Assembly (NCBI RefSeq): GCF_020622355.1
Contig: NZ_WHVL01000001.1
Location: forward strand, 620,001-684,000
Direction of reading: 5' to 3'
Source: Vreelandella malpeensis
Lineage (GTDB): Bacteria > Pseudomonadota > Gammaproteobacteria > Pseudomonadales > Halomonadaceae
DNA: 64,000 nucleotides
Positions 55,898 through 64,000 of the stretch are shown in pieces; the first letter of the stretch is position 1; each line of letters starts with the position of its first letter. The position numbers and the translations under genes are program-made. The notes below the pieces were generated by a model that was given only the letters and a program-made list of their open reading frames with translations, made no database searches and was not told the DNA's origin.

Positions 55898-56593
55898 CCC
55901 AAGCGCCCGTATCCTTTCACCTGTGCTTTTGATGATGACCATGATGCTTGCGAGTACACAGGTGACTGCCCAGTCGACACCCGCCTACCATTTCCTGACT
56001 CTCAATACCGAGGAGTATCCGCCGTTCAATCACGAACGCGACGGAAAGATCGCGGGACTCGCCACCCAGCGCCTGCGCCACGCCGTGGCAAGCGCCGGCA
56101 TCGATGCTCGCTTCGTCATCCTGCCTTGGGCGCGCGCCTATACCGAGGCCCGGTTCAGGCCCGACCACTGCGTTTACTCGACCACGCGGACACCGGCGCG
56201 CGAGGCGCTGTTTCGCTGGGCAGGGCCACTGGTGATCAACGAATGGTCGGTGCTCACCCTGGCGGGGCGCTTCGAGGATCTGACGCGACTCGAGGAGCTG
56301 GACGGGCTTCGCGTCGGCGGGTTTCTCGAGGACGCCATCGGCGACTACGTGGAAGAGCAAGGCATCCGGGTGCTGCGTGCGCCCAGCGAGCGAGTGAACA
56401 TGGCCCGTCTCAAGGCGGGGCTGATCGACGTGCTCGTCTCCGGTCGGGCAACGGCAACGTTCCTGGCCGCCGAGCAGAACGTCGCCATCGACCATCGCTT
56501 CACCTTCGCCCGCACGCCGCTCTATCTCGCCTGTCATGCTGACGTTCCCGGCGAGGTGATGGAGCGCCTGCAAACGGCGCTCGAGGCCCCCCC

Positions 56594-56597
<4 letters not shown>
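55890..56597 (+). CDS. Periplasmic solute-binding-like protein, second of a pair
   Basis: A 235-residue exported protein, paralogous to its neighbour. The shared blocks are NTEEYPPFNHERDGKIAG, LPWARAYTEARFRPDHCVYS and TTRTPAREALFRWAGPLVIN. A signal peptide (ILSPVLLMMTMMLASTQVTA) precedes them. Identity to the first is modest outside these blocks, so ligands may differ. The ATG at 55890 lies within the last codons of the first gene; an in-frame upstream ATG at 55857 would give an N-terminus in front of the signal peptide and is less likely. The stop overlaps the start of the diguanylate cyclase (ATGA), so all three are coupled. Confidence 0.85.
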
Positions 56598-57859
<1,262 letters not shown>

Positions 57860-57882
57860 AGCGGGGAATGGCCCAGAGAAGG

Positions 57883-57913
57883 ACGCCGGGATCGAGCACC
57901 TCAATCCCGGCGT
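57883..57913. terminator. Hairpin between the diguanylate cyclase gene and the convergent membrane peptide gene
   Basis: A 10-bp perfect stem (57883-57892 with 57904-57913) encloses an 11-base loop. Short T/C-rich tails follow on both strands, so it may be a modest two-way terminator. Confidence 0.6.
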
Positions 57914-57914
57914 T

Positions 57915-58061
57915 TCAGGTCAGTAGCCAGTGGGCAAGAACGGCGGACAGCCCGACGACCATCGCCGTCATCACGGCCACGATGACCACCAGATCCAGCC
58001 AGCGGTCGAAGGCGGCCCCCTTGGGCTGCCTCCGCGTGGCGCCGTGGCGTTGTCGTGCCAT
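57915..58061 (-). CDS. 48-residue single-pass membrane peptide downstream of the BCCT gene
   Basis: A short protein with a basic N-terminus (ARQRHGATRRQPKGAAFDRW) and one membrane helix (LDLVVIVAVMTAMVVGLSAV). AGGAG lies nine bases before the ATG at 58061, and the gene begins 48 bases after the BCCT stop on the same strand. A TTG at 58106 would lengthen it by 15 residues. The pattern (short helix, positive inside) is common for small transporter-associated proteins, but I do not recognise the family. Whether it is a subunit of the transporter is unproven. Confidence 0.65.
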   Translation of the reverse strand: MARQRHGATRRQPKGAAFDRWLDLVVIVAVMTAMVVGLSAVLAHWLLT

Positions 58062-58109
58062 GGGCGCGTACTCCTGTGAGCGCTCTAGCGAGCCAGCGAA
58101 AAACAAAGT

Positions 58110-59741
58110 TTAGCCCCTGATGCGGCGGTTGACCACGACCGGCGCACGGCGCAGGCGCTCCTGCTCTTCCTCGCTCAACTCCTCGGCCTCGAAGGCATCT
58201 GCCCCGACGGGCGTGTCGCCATGACGACGATAGAGCTGGGTGAGCATTGCCTTGCGATCGGCGCGCAGCTCGCGCATCAACACGTACACCATCAGGTACA
58301 AGATGAACGTGAACGGCAGCGCCGCCAGTACCGCCGCCGACTGAAGGCCGGTCAAGCCACCCGCCGCGATGAGGGTCAGGCAGATCGCCGCGATCAGCAC
58401 CCCCCAGATGACCCGCTTGTAGAGCGGTGGGTTGATCGAGCCGTTGTCGGTCATCTGCGCCACGATATAGGACGCCGAGTCCGCTGACGTCACCAGGAAA
58501 ATGAAGATCAAGAGAATCGACACCAGCGAGATGACGCTGGTGAACGGCATCAGCTCGTACATCCTGAACAGCGCCACGGTGATGTTCTCCTCGGTGGCGG
58601 CAGCCAGACCGACGCTATCGCCGTTGAGTTCCATGTTGAGCGCCGCACCACCGAACACGCCGATCCACAGGCAAGCAAGCAGCGGCGGCATGATCAGCAC
58701 GCCGAACACGTACTCCTTGATGGTGCGCCCGCGCGACACGCGGGCAACGAAAGTGCCGACGAAGGGCGACCAGGCAATCACCCAGGCCCAGTAGAAGATC
58801 GTCCAGCTGCTCGCCCACTCGTTGCCGCTGTAGGGTGATATGCGCAGACTCATGCCGATGAAGTTCTGCAGGTAGTCGCCGATACCCATTGTGATGGTTT
58901 CGAGAATGGCGACCGTCGGACCGGTGACGAGGATGTAGACCATGAGGCCAATACAGAGCGACAGGTTCAAGTTCGAAAGCCGCTTGATCCCCTTATCGAG
59001 TCCCGACCAGGTGGAAAGCATGTAGGCGCAGAACATCACCGAGAGGATGATGAACTGCCAGAGCGTGCTTTCCGGCAGCCCGAACACCGCGTTCAGCCCG
59101 CCGTTCATCTGCAAGACGCCAAGGCCCAGCGAGGTCGCGACCCCCATGACCGTCGCCACCACGGCGAACACGTCGAGCCAGGCGCTGTAGGGGCGAAGCC
59201 AGGGCTTCTTGGCGGTCATCGACGACAGTACCGAGGAGACCAGCCCCGCGCGTCCCTTGCGAAACTGGAAGTAGGCGATGATCAGTCCGACCACCGAAAA
59301 CGCCGCCCACTGATGAATGCCCCAGTTGAAGTAGCTGTACTGGATGGCGTAGCGCGCCGCCGCTTCGGTCTCAGCCTCGACATCCCCGTAGGGCGGCTCG
59401 ATGTAGTGGCTCATGGGCTCGGCCATGCCGTAGAACACCAGCCCCACCCCGAAGCCTGCCGCCAGCAGCATGCTTACCCAGGAGAAGAAACTGTAGTCGG
59501 GACGACTGTCCTGTGGGCCGAGGCGCACCTTGCCATATTTGCTGAACGCGAGCGCGAACAGAAAGACCACGAAACCGAATACCGAAATCAGGTAGAACCA
59601 CCCCATGTAGTGAGTGATCGCCCCGAGGGCCGCCTCGGCACCCGCGCCGAAATTGTCCGGAAATATCGCGCCGACCACCACCAGTGCAAAGATGATGACC
59701 GCGGACGCGATGAAGACCGTCTTGCCGCCATGATTGGACAT
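58110..59741 (-). CDS. BCCT-family osmolyte transporter (betaine/choline/carnitine type)
   Basis: Sodium- or proton-coupled uptake of quaternary amines such as glycine betaine, important under salt stress. The 543 residues have 12 predicted membrane helices. Signature parts are AAGFGVGLVFYGMAEPMSHY, with the glycine-rich segment that sets the coupling ion, and the family motif SSWTIFYWAWVIAWSPFVGT followed by FVARVSRGRTIKEY, plus FLVTSADSASYIVAQMTDNG. The coupling segment GVGLVF departs from the GMGIG of sodium-coupled BetP, so ion and substrate cannot be fixed. The C-terminal tail is acidic then basic, as in osmosensing members, but short. It stands alone with a small membrane peptide gene behind it. 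Confidence 0.92.
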   Translation of the reverse strand: MSNHGGKTVFIASAVIIFALVVVGAIFPDNFGAGAEAALGAITHYMGWFYLISVFGFVVFLFALAFSKYGKVRLGPQDSRPDYSFFSWVSMLLAAGFGVGLVFYGMAEPMSHYIEPPYGDVEAETEAAARYAIQYSYFNWGIHQWAAFSVVGLIIAYFQFRKGRAGLVSSVLSSMTAKKPWLRPYSAWLDVFAVVATVMGVATSLGLGVLQMNGGLNAVFGLPESTLWQFIILSVMFCAYMLSTWSGLDKGIKRLSNLNLSLCIGLMVYILVTGPTVAILETITMGIGDYLQNFIGMSLRISPYSGNEWASSWTIFYWAWVIAWSPFVGTFVARVSRGRTIKEYVFGVLIMPPLLACLWIGVFGGAALNMELNGDSVGLAAATEENITVALFRMYELMPFTSVISLVSILLIFIFLVTSADSASYIVAQMTDNGSINPPLYKRVIWGVLIAAICLTLIAAGGLTGLQSAAVLAALPFTFILYLMVYVLMRELRADRKAMLTQLYRRHGDTPVGADAFEAEELSEEEQERLRRAPVVVNRRIRG

Positions 59742-59924
59742 GCTCTCTCCCTGTTGTCCCTCGTTGAATCATCTATACGCGTTCGCGGCCTTTCACCGCT
59801 CGTCGAACGGTCTCGCGCAAGACCTCCCTTTTCCTCAAGGCGCTTGACAACCCCAAGTTAATCCCCCGTAGCGGCTGCGAAACCTGAACGCTCCATGCTT
59901 TATTACAAGGCGCTGAATGCCTCA

Positions 59925-60965
59925 TTATGATGCAGTCTTGTCAAGACGCGTTGGATCGTATTCCACCACGCCGAACCAACCGAGCCCCTCATACGTCTCG
60001 TAACCCGGCGTTCGGGCAAAGCAAACAAGCTTATCGCCCTCAGCATAGTAGCCTCGGATACGACTATCACGTTTTAAAGAGTAGCGGTGGCCCAGGCCGT
60101 CCGGCCGCGTATCGGCAATGATGCGCTCCTCGGCGTCGAGTAGCATGACTCGACTACGAGCTTTCTCCTGCTCGTCGAACCGTGCACCCTCCACCACGGC
60201 TTGGGCCTGGGGCGCCCAGTCGAAGAAAATACCCAACACCCCCAAAGGCTCGCCATCTCGCTCCCCTCTCTGGCGAATCGCCGCTGCATAAGTCGCCGCC
60301 GGCGCCTCATTGAGTAGCGGATTGTTCGCGATGTCGGCCACGGCGAAGGCATCGCCATCCAAGGTCGCCAACGCGCGCTTGAACCACGCCTCGCCCGCCA
60401 CGTTTTTCCCCTGTACGCCGGGATAGCGCTCGGGGCGTCCGCTGGCGATCACTTGCCCCTCCTTATCCACTACCCAGAGATCGAGATACACCGTGTATGA
60501 GCGCAAGATAGTAGCCAGCCGCTGGCTGGCGTAAGCACGGCGACCCTCATCGGGCATTGTGACAGCCTCCACCACCGCGCTGTCGGTAGCCCACCAGCGT
60601 ACGTCGCAAGAGCGCTCGAAAAGATTGCGGTCGATGATTTCGACAACGTTTAGAGCAATATCGGTGAAGCGCTGCCCGGTGAGCTCCTCGAGCATGGTCG
60701 CCCCGACAGTCTCGATGCTCTCAGTATGTGCCTCGACCTGCTGTCGAAAGTCGCGAGCGATAGTATTGATGCCGCCGGAGACCCGCCCCATCTCCTGTGC
60801 GACCACCGAAAATGCTGCGCCGCTGCTGCCCGCCCGAGCAGCCTCGATTCGCGCGTTGAGCGCCAGTATCTCCGTTTGCTGCATGATCTTCTCGATCATG
60901 CCGATCTTTTCACGCGTAATGGTTGCGATATCGAGGGCAAGTTTCAAAACGGTATTGTCGCGCAT
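59925..60965 (-). CDS. Soluble chemoreceptor-like protein: MCP signalling segment followed by a Cache domain
   Basis: A 346-residue protein in which the usual chemoreceptor order is reversed. The N-terminus (residues 1-95) holds a short MCP-type coiled coil with the hairpin-like ILALNARIEAARAGSSGAAF and SVVAQEMGRVSGGINTIARD. Residues about 120-340 form a double-Cache-like sensor (FERSCDVRWWATDSAVVEAV, YTVYLDLWVVDKEGQVIASG, FDWAPQAQAVVEGARFDEQE, SRVMLLDAEERIIADTRPDG). No membrane helix is seen in this range. The start is ATG at 60965 with AAGGGGA five bases ahead; an open frame continues up to 61118 and encodes a hydrophobic stretch (AAILLARILLLFFI), which would anchor the protein, but no start there is supported. 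Complete CheA/CheW contact region is not evident, so signalling output is unclear. Confidence 0.8.
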   Translation of the reverse strand: MRDNTVLKLALDIATITREKIGMIEKIMQQTEILALNARIEAARAGSSGAAFSVVAQEMGRVSGGINTIARDFRQQVEAHTESIETVGATMLEELTGQRFTDIALNVVEIIDRNLFERSCDVRWWATDSAVVEAVTMPDEGRRAYASQRLATILRSYTVYLDLWVVDKEGQVIASGRPERYPGVQGKNVAGEAWFKRALATLDGDAFAVADIANNPLLNEAPAATYAAAIRQRGERDGEPLGVLGIFFDWAPQAQAVVEGARFDEQEKARSRVMLLDAEERIIADTRPDGLGHRYSLKRDSRIRGYYAEGDKLVCFARTPGYETYEGLGWFGVVEYDPTRLDKTAS

Positions 60966-61116
60966 GCAAATCCCCTTGAGTGCTGGACCGACTTCACTGC
61001 CAGCCCTTTTTTTTATGAAGAATAAAAGCAAGATACGGGCCAGCAAGATTGCCGCCATAATGAACTCATCTGGCAAGCCGTGTTCCAATGAGGGCAAACG
61101 TCCAACGGAGGCACTC

Positions 61117-61467
61117 ATGCCACACCCGAACCGCGACTCGAGAAACGCAGCCTGGCAGGCCGCCCATCAATGGCGAGCCAGGGCCGCCAACACCCAGCCC
61201 ACCGGGCTTTTCGGAGCATTGAAGCTTATGCTGGTCTGGCTTGCTTTCGGTGCCCTGATGATCGTCGGAGTGGTGTTCGGGCTGATCTTTCTGCTGGTCG
61301 GCTGGGCCATGATGCCGTTCATGCGCCATAAGATGAAAAAGCGCATGGAGCAGATGCGCGCCGACCGTGCCCAGGATATCGGTGGCAATGTCCACGAGCA
61401 CGCCTCACCTGCGAAAGGTGAGCATGTGACCCTCGAAGGCAGCTTTGAGGTGAAGAACGAGCGCTAG
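61117..61467 (+). CDS. Small membrane protein of unknown function
   Basis: A 116-residue protein with a basic N-terminus, one long or two short membrane helices (LKLMLVWLAFGALMIVGVVF, LIFLLVGWAMMPFM) and a charged tail (HKMKKRMEQMRADRAQDIGG, LEGSFEVKNER). GGAGG lies seven bases before the ATG at 61117. The last four bases overlap the stop of the convergent AEC gene. The frame is open further upstream, opposite the receptor-like gene, but that part is not coding. The tail ending in LEGSFEVKNE is found in proteins of this size in halophilic gammaproteobacteria as I recall, though no function is known to me. Confidence 0.75.
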   Translation: MPHPNRDSRNAAWQAAHQWRARAANTQPTGLFGALKLMLVWLAFGALMIVGVVFGLIFLLVGWAMMPFMRHKMKKRMEQMRADRAQDIGGNVHEHASPAKGEHVTLEGSFEVKNER

Positions 61468-62357
61468 AGCGGCGCCAGTATCCAGCTAAAGGTGGCGACT
61501 AGCACTATGGGCATCACGACGAGACTTCCCAGGTTGCCGATCAGCACGATGGACGCCACCTTCTGCGGGGCGAGGTCATACTGCTCCGCCACCAGATAGT
61601 TGAGCACCGCCGGTGGGAGTGCAGCGAAGATCAGCAGGGTCGCCTGCTGCAAGGCGTCCAGCGGCAACCACAGCATCAGCGGCAAGGCCACTACCAGCCC
61701 CGACAACGGGCAGAGCAGCGCTCCCAGAAGCCCGGTGCGCCAGTCACCGAAATCCACCTCCAGAAGCCGCACCCCGAGCGCAAACAGCATCAACGGAATG
61801 CACACCCCGCCCAGCAGGTGCATCGCCTCCAGCAGCCACCCCGGCAACGCCACGTTACCCATGTTGACGGCAAGTCCGGCAATGCTTGCCGCCACGATCG
61901 GCATGCGCAGCAGACGCCAGAGCGGCGTGCGCGGATCGAGCATGTAAAGCCCTACCGAAAAATGCAGCAGCATCTCGACGATGAACACCACCACCGCCGC
62001 CGGCAGCGCCGCCTCGCCAAAGGCGAGCAGCAAAAGCGGTACGCCCATGTTGCCGGAGTTGTTGAACATCATCGACGGCAAGAAGACCCGAAGATCGAGT
62101 GCCAGCCACCGGGCAAGCGGCCAGAGCACCACGCCGGAGCCCAGCACCACGGCCGCCGCCGCCCCGGCGAGCCAGGCATAGTCCGACAACGGCGCCTGAC
62201 GATCCGCCAACACGGCGAACACCAGCAGCGGCACGAACAGCTCCATGTTGAGCGTATTGAGCGTGCCGATGTCCGGCGTGCGAAGACGCCCGTAGAGCGC
62301 ACCTGCGCCGGCGATTAGAAACACCGGCAAGAGCGTGGCGAGAATGTGGCCGGTCAC
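61464..62357 (-). CDS. AEC-family transporter (auxin efflux carrier type)
   Basis: An inner-membrane carrier of 297 residues and about ten helices in two inverted repeats. The family pattern is clear: ATLLPVFLIAGAGALYGRLR, LNTLNMELFVPLLVFAVLAD, LPSMMFNNSGNMGVPLLLLA (the central Asn-Pro/Gly crossing region), and a second half with LGGVCIPLMLFALGVRLLEV. Bacterial members export or import organic acids such as malonate or malate; the substrate here is not known. The start is GTG at 62357, which overlaps the glnE stop (GTGA), so it is translated in coupling with glnE. The 3' end overlaps that of the small membrane gene on the opposite strand by four bases. Confidence 0.9.
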   Translation of the reverse strand: MTGHILATLLPVFLIAGAGALYGRLRTPDIGTLNTLNMELFVPLLVFAVLADRQAPLSDYAWLAGAAAAVVLGSGVVLWPLARWLALDLRVFLPSMMFNNSGNMGVPLLLLAFGEAALPAAVVVFIVEMLLHFSVGLYMLDPRTPLWRLLRMPIVAASIAGLAVNMGNVALPGWLLEAMHLLGGVCIPLMLFALGVRLLEVDFGDWRTGLLGALLCPLSGLVVALPLMLWLPLDALQQATLLIFAALPPAVLNYLVAEQYDLAPQKVASIVLIGNLGSLVVMPIVLVATFSWILAPL

Positions 62358-64000
62358 GCCCCGTGTCCCAGAAAACGCTTCCAGAGCCGGGAGACCGTTT
62401 CACGCTGCTCAACGAGCTGATCCGCCTCCACCACGGGCTTGTCACCGGTCAACGCGGCGCGGTGAGTGCGGCTGCGGTAGGCCAGGTACGCCTCGCGTAA
62501 GGCGTGCGCTTCCTCGTCGCTCAGGTAGCCGTGCTCGGCGAGCGATTCCAGAATGCGGATGTTGTCGGAATGGGTGGTCAGCGCCGGGGTTTTCTCGGCC
62601 AGCGCCAGCACCCCGTACTGGCAGAGGAACTCGATGTCCACCATGCCGCCGGCGTCGTGCTTGAGGTTGAAGCGCGCCGCCTGGTCGACAGGCCGGGTAC
62701 CCAGATGATCGCGCATCTTCTGGCGCATGCCCGCCACGTCCGCCTTGAGCGTTTCGAGCGCGCGAGGCCGGGCGAGCAGTGCGAGACGCAGCGCGTCGAA
62801 CTTCTCGGCAAGCGCAGAAGGGCCCGCGACCACCCGCGAGCGCACCAGCGCCTGATGCTCCCAGGTCCAGGCGTTCTGGCGCTGGTAGTCGCCAAAGGCC
62901 TTGAGCGAGGTGACCAGAAGCCCGGCGTTGCCGGACGGGCGCAGGCGCATGTCCACCTCGTAGAGGCTGCCCGCCGGGGTGGTGGCGGTCAGAAGGTGGA
63001 TGATGCGCTGCCCCAGGCGCGTATAGAACACCGGCGTATCCAGCGGCCGGGCGCCGTCGGTCGCGCCCTTGCCGTCACTGTCGTGCAGAAACACCAGGTC
63101 CAGGTCGGAGCCGTAGCCGAGTTCGATGCCGCCGAGCTTGCCGTAGCCGACGATCAGAAACGCCGGTTCGAACTCGCTCGCCCCCGGCGGCACGCCGTGC
63201 TTTTTCGCCACGTGCTTCCAGGCCATGGCCAGCACCGCGTCGAGAATCACCTCGGCGATGTAGGTCAAATAGTCGCTCACCTTCATCAGATGGCGGGTGC
63301 CGGCGATGTCCGAGGCGGCCACGTGCAGGGTTTTGGCGTGCTTGAAGACCCGCAGCGCCTCGAGCTGGGCTTCCTCGTCCTCCTCGGGCAGGCGGCTCAG
63401 GGTCTGGCGCAGCTCGTCGGCGAGCGCGGCCTTGTCCGCCGGGGTATAGAGCGTTTCCGGCGTCAACAGCTCGTCGAGCAGCAGGGGGTAGCGCGCGAGC
63501 TGGCGGGCGATCCACGGGCTCGGCGCACACAGCGCGATCAAGTGCGTGAGCGCCTGGGGATTCTCGCGCAGCAGCGCCAGATACGCGGTGCGGCGCAGCA
63601 CCGCCTCGATCAAGGGCTGTACGCGTTCGAGCGCGGTGTTCGGGGCGTCATGCTCGGCCACGGCGTCGAGCAGCAGCGGCATCAAGGCATCGAGGCGTTC
63701 GAAGCCGATGCGCTGCATGCTCTGCACCGCGCGCGAGTGATAGAACCCGGTCAGACGCTTGAGTACCGCCGCAGGCTCGCCGAAACCGGCAGCCTCGAGC
63801 TTGGCGAGCGCTTCCTCCTCCTCGAGCTCGCCGCGCCACAGCAGGCGCCACTCGTCGAGCCCGACGCCTGCAGTGCTCTCGCCGTCGAGCTCCTCCTCGG
63901 GCTCGGCGATCACCGCGTCGAAGTGGCGGCGCACGCGCGCTCGCGCCGCCTCCAGCCGCTCGACAAGCGCCGGCCAGTCGGCGGCGTTCAGCGCGCAGGC
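62354..64000 (-). CDS. glnE: Bifunctional glutamine synthetase adenylyltransferase, 5' end missing
   Basis: Adds and removes AMP on glutamine synthetase in response to PII and glutamine. About 548 C-terminal residues of a protein that is usually 940-990 long are present; the N-terminal deadenylylation domain lies largely outside. Visible are the linker region and the second nucleotidyltransferase domain (adenylylation), with the metal-binding motif FLIVGYGKLGGIELGYGSDL followed by DLVFLHDSDGK, MRLRPSGNAGLLVTSL, TWEHQALVRSRVVAG, and a C-terminal helical domain with NLKHDAGGMVDIEFLCQYGV. Its stop overlaps the GTG of the AEC gene. The reading frame stays open to the window edge. Confidence 0.96.
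   Translation of the reverse strand, partial: ACALNAADWPALVERLEAARARVRRHFDAVIAEPEEELDGESTAGVGLDEWRLLWRGELEEEEALAKLEAAGFGEPAAVLKRLTGFYHSRAVQSMQRIGFERLDALMPLLLDAVAEHDAPNTALERVQPLIEAVLRRTAYLALLRENPQALTHLIALCAPSPWIARQLARYPLLLDELLTPETLYTPADKAALADELRQTLSRLPEEDEEAQLEALRVFKHAKTLHVAASDIAGTRHLMKVSDYLTYIAEVILDAVLAMAWKHVAKKHGVPPGASEFEPAFLIVGYGKLGGIELGYGSDLDLVFLHDSDGKGATDGARPLDTPVFYTRLGQRIIHLLTATTPAGSLYEVDMRLRPSGNAGLLVTSLKAFGDYQRQNAWTWEHQALVRSRVVAGPSALAEKFDALRLALLARPRALETLKADVAGMRQKMRDHLGTRPVDQAARFNLKHDAGGMVDIEFLCQYGVLALAEKTPALTTHSDNIRILESLAEHGYLSDEEAHALREAYLAYRSRTHRAALTGDKPVVEADQLVEQRETVSRLWKRFLGHGA

Overview
The window is GC-rich, densely packed chromosomal DNA from a gammaproteobacterium, most likely a member of the Halomonadaceae (Halomonas, Kushneria or a relative). 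This placement is an inference. It rests on the Pseudomonas-like order of the housekeeping blocks (maeB, rpmE, priA, argS, ftsN-like, hslVU, DUF971, ubiE, ubiJ, ubiB, hisE, tatABC), on the BCCT osmolyte transporter, and on the sequence style of the proteins. No rRNA, tRNA, insertion sequence, prophage or CRISPR array was seen. Both ends cut genes: an HlyD-type adaptor at the left and glnE at the right.

Left region (1-11,200): a type I secretion locus for a giant surface protein, all on the minus strand. In transcription order it holds an OmpA-like lipoprotein-sized cell-envelope protein, a 1,626-residue BapA/LapF-prefix protein, a strong intrinsic terminator, then a TolC-like outer-membrane protein, a LapB-like ABC exporter and an HlyD-like adaptor. 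The exported protein is unusual: a BapA-type N-terminus, about 109 Asp-Ala dipeptides encoded by a hexanucleotide repeat, more than 1,000 residues of Gly-Leu-Leu-type repeats with a long internal tandem duplication, and an acidic C-terminus without recognisable RTX repeats. This is the strongest candidate for an undescribed system here.

11,200-22,300: rluB, scpB and scpA (chromosome segregation), radD (DNA repair helicase), a small zinc-ribbon protein, purL, and divergent mltF plus ytfJ.

22,300-28,750: a complete zeaxanthin-glucoside gene set, crtE-crtX-crtY-crtI-crtB on the plus strand and crtZ converging on the minus strand. It lies between mltF-ytfJ and tadA, two parts of a neighbourhood (purL-mltF-tadA) that is contiguous in Escherichia coli, so it looks like an insertion. 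crtZ sits directly behind tadA and probably shares its transcript.

28,760-44,710: housekeeping genes: tadA, tesB, maeB, rpmE, priA (with overlapping divergent promoters and a TTG start), argS, an FtsN-like SPOR protein, the HslVU protease, DUF971, ubiquinone genes ubiE, ubiJ and ubiB, hisE and the Tat translocase.

44,730-52,300: elbB, hemB, ppk (preceded by a leader that can fold into a branched RNA hiding the ribosome binding site), metR, and the two-component pair rstA/rstB.

52,500-64,000: two very small genes (46 and 59 codons), a membrane-anchored retropepsin-like protease with a UMF1-type MFS transporter, an overlapping module of two periplasmic binding proteins plus a diguanylate cyclase, a BCCT transporter followed by a 48-residue membrane peptide, a soluble chemoreceptor-like protein with an inverted domain order, a small membrane protein, an AEC transporter and the C-terminal half of glnE. 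Cyclic-di-GMP signalling from the diguanylate cyclase could in principle feed the adhesin locus, but nothing in the window proves a link.
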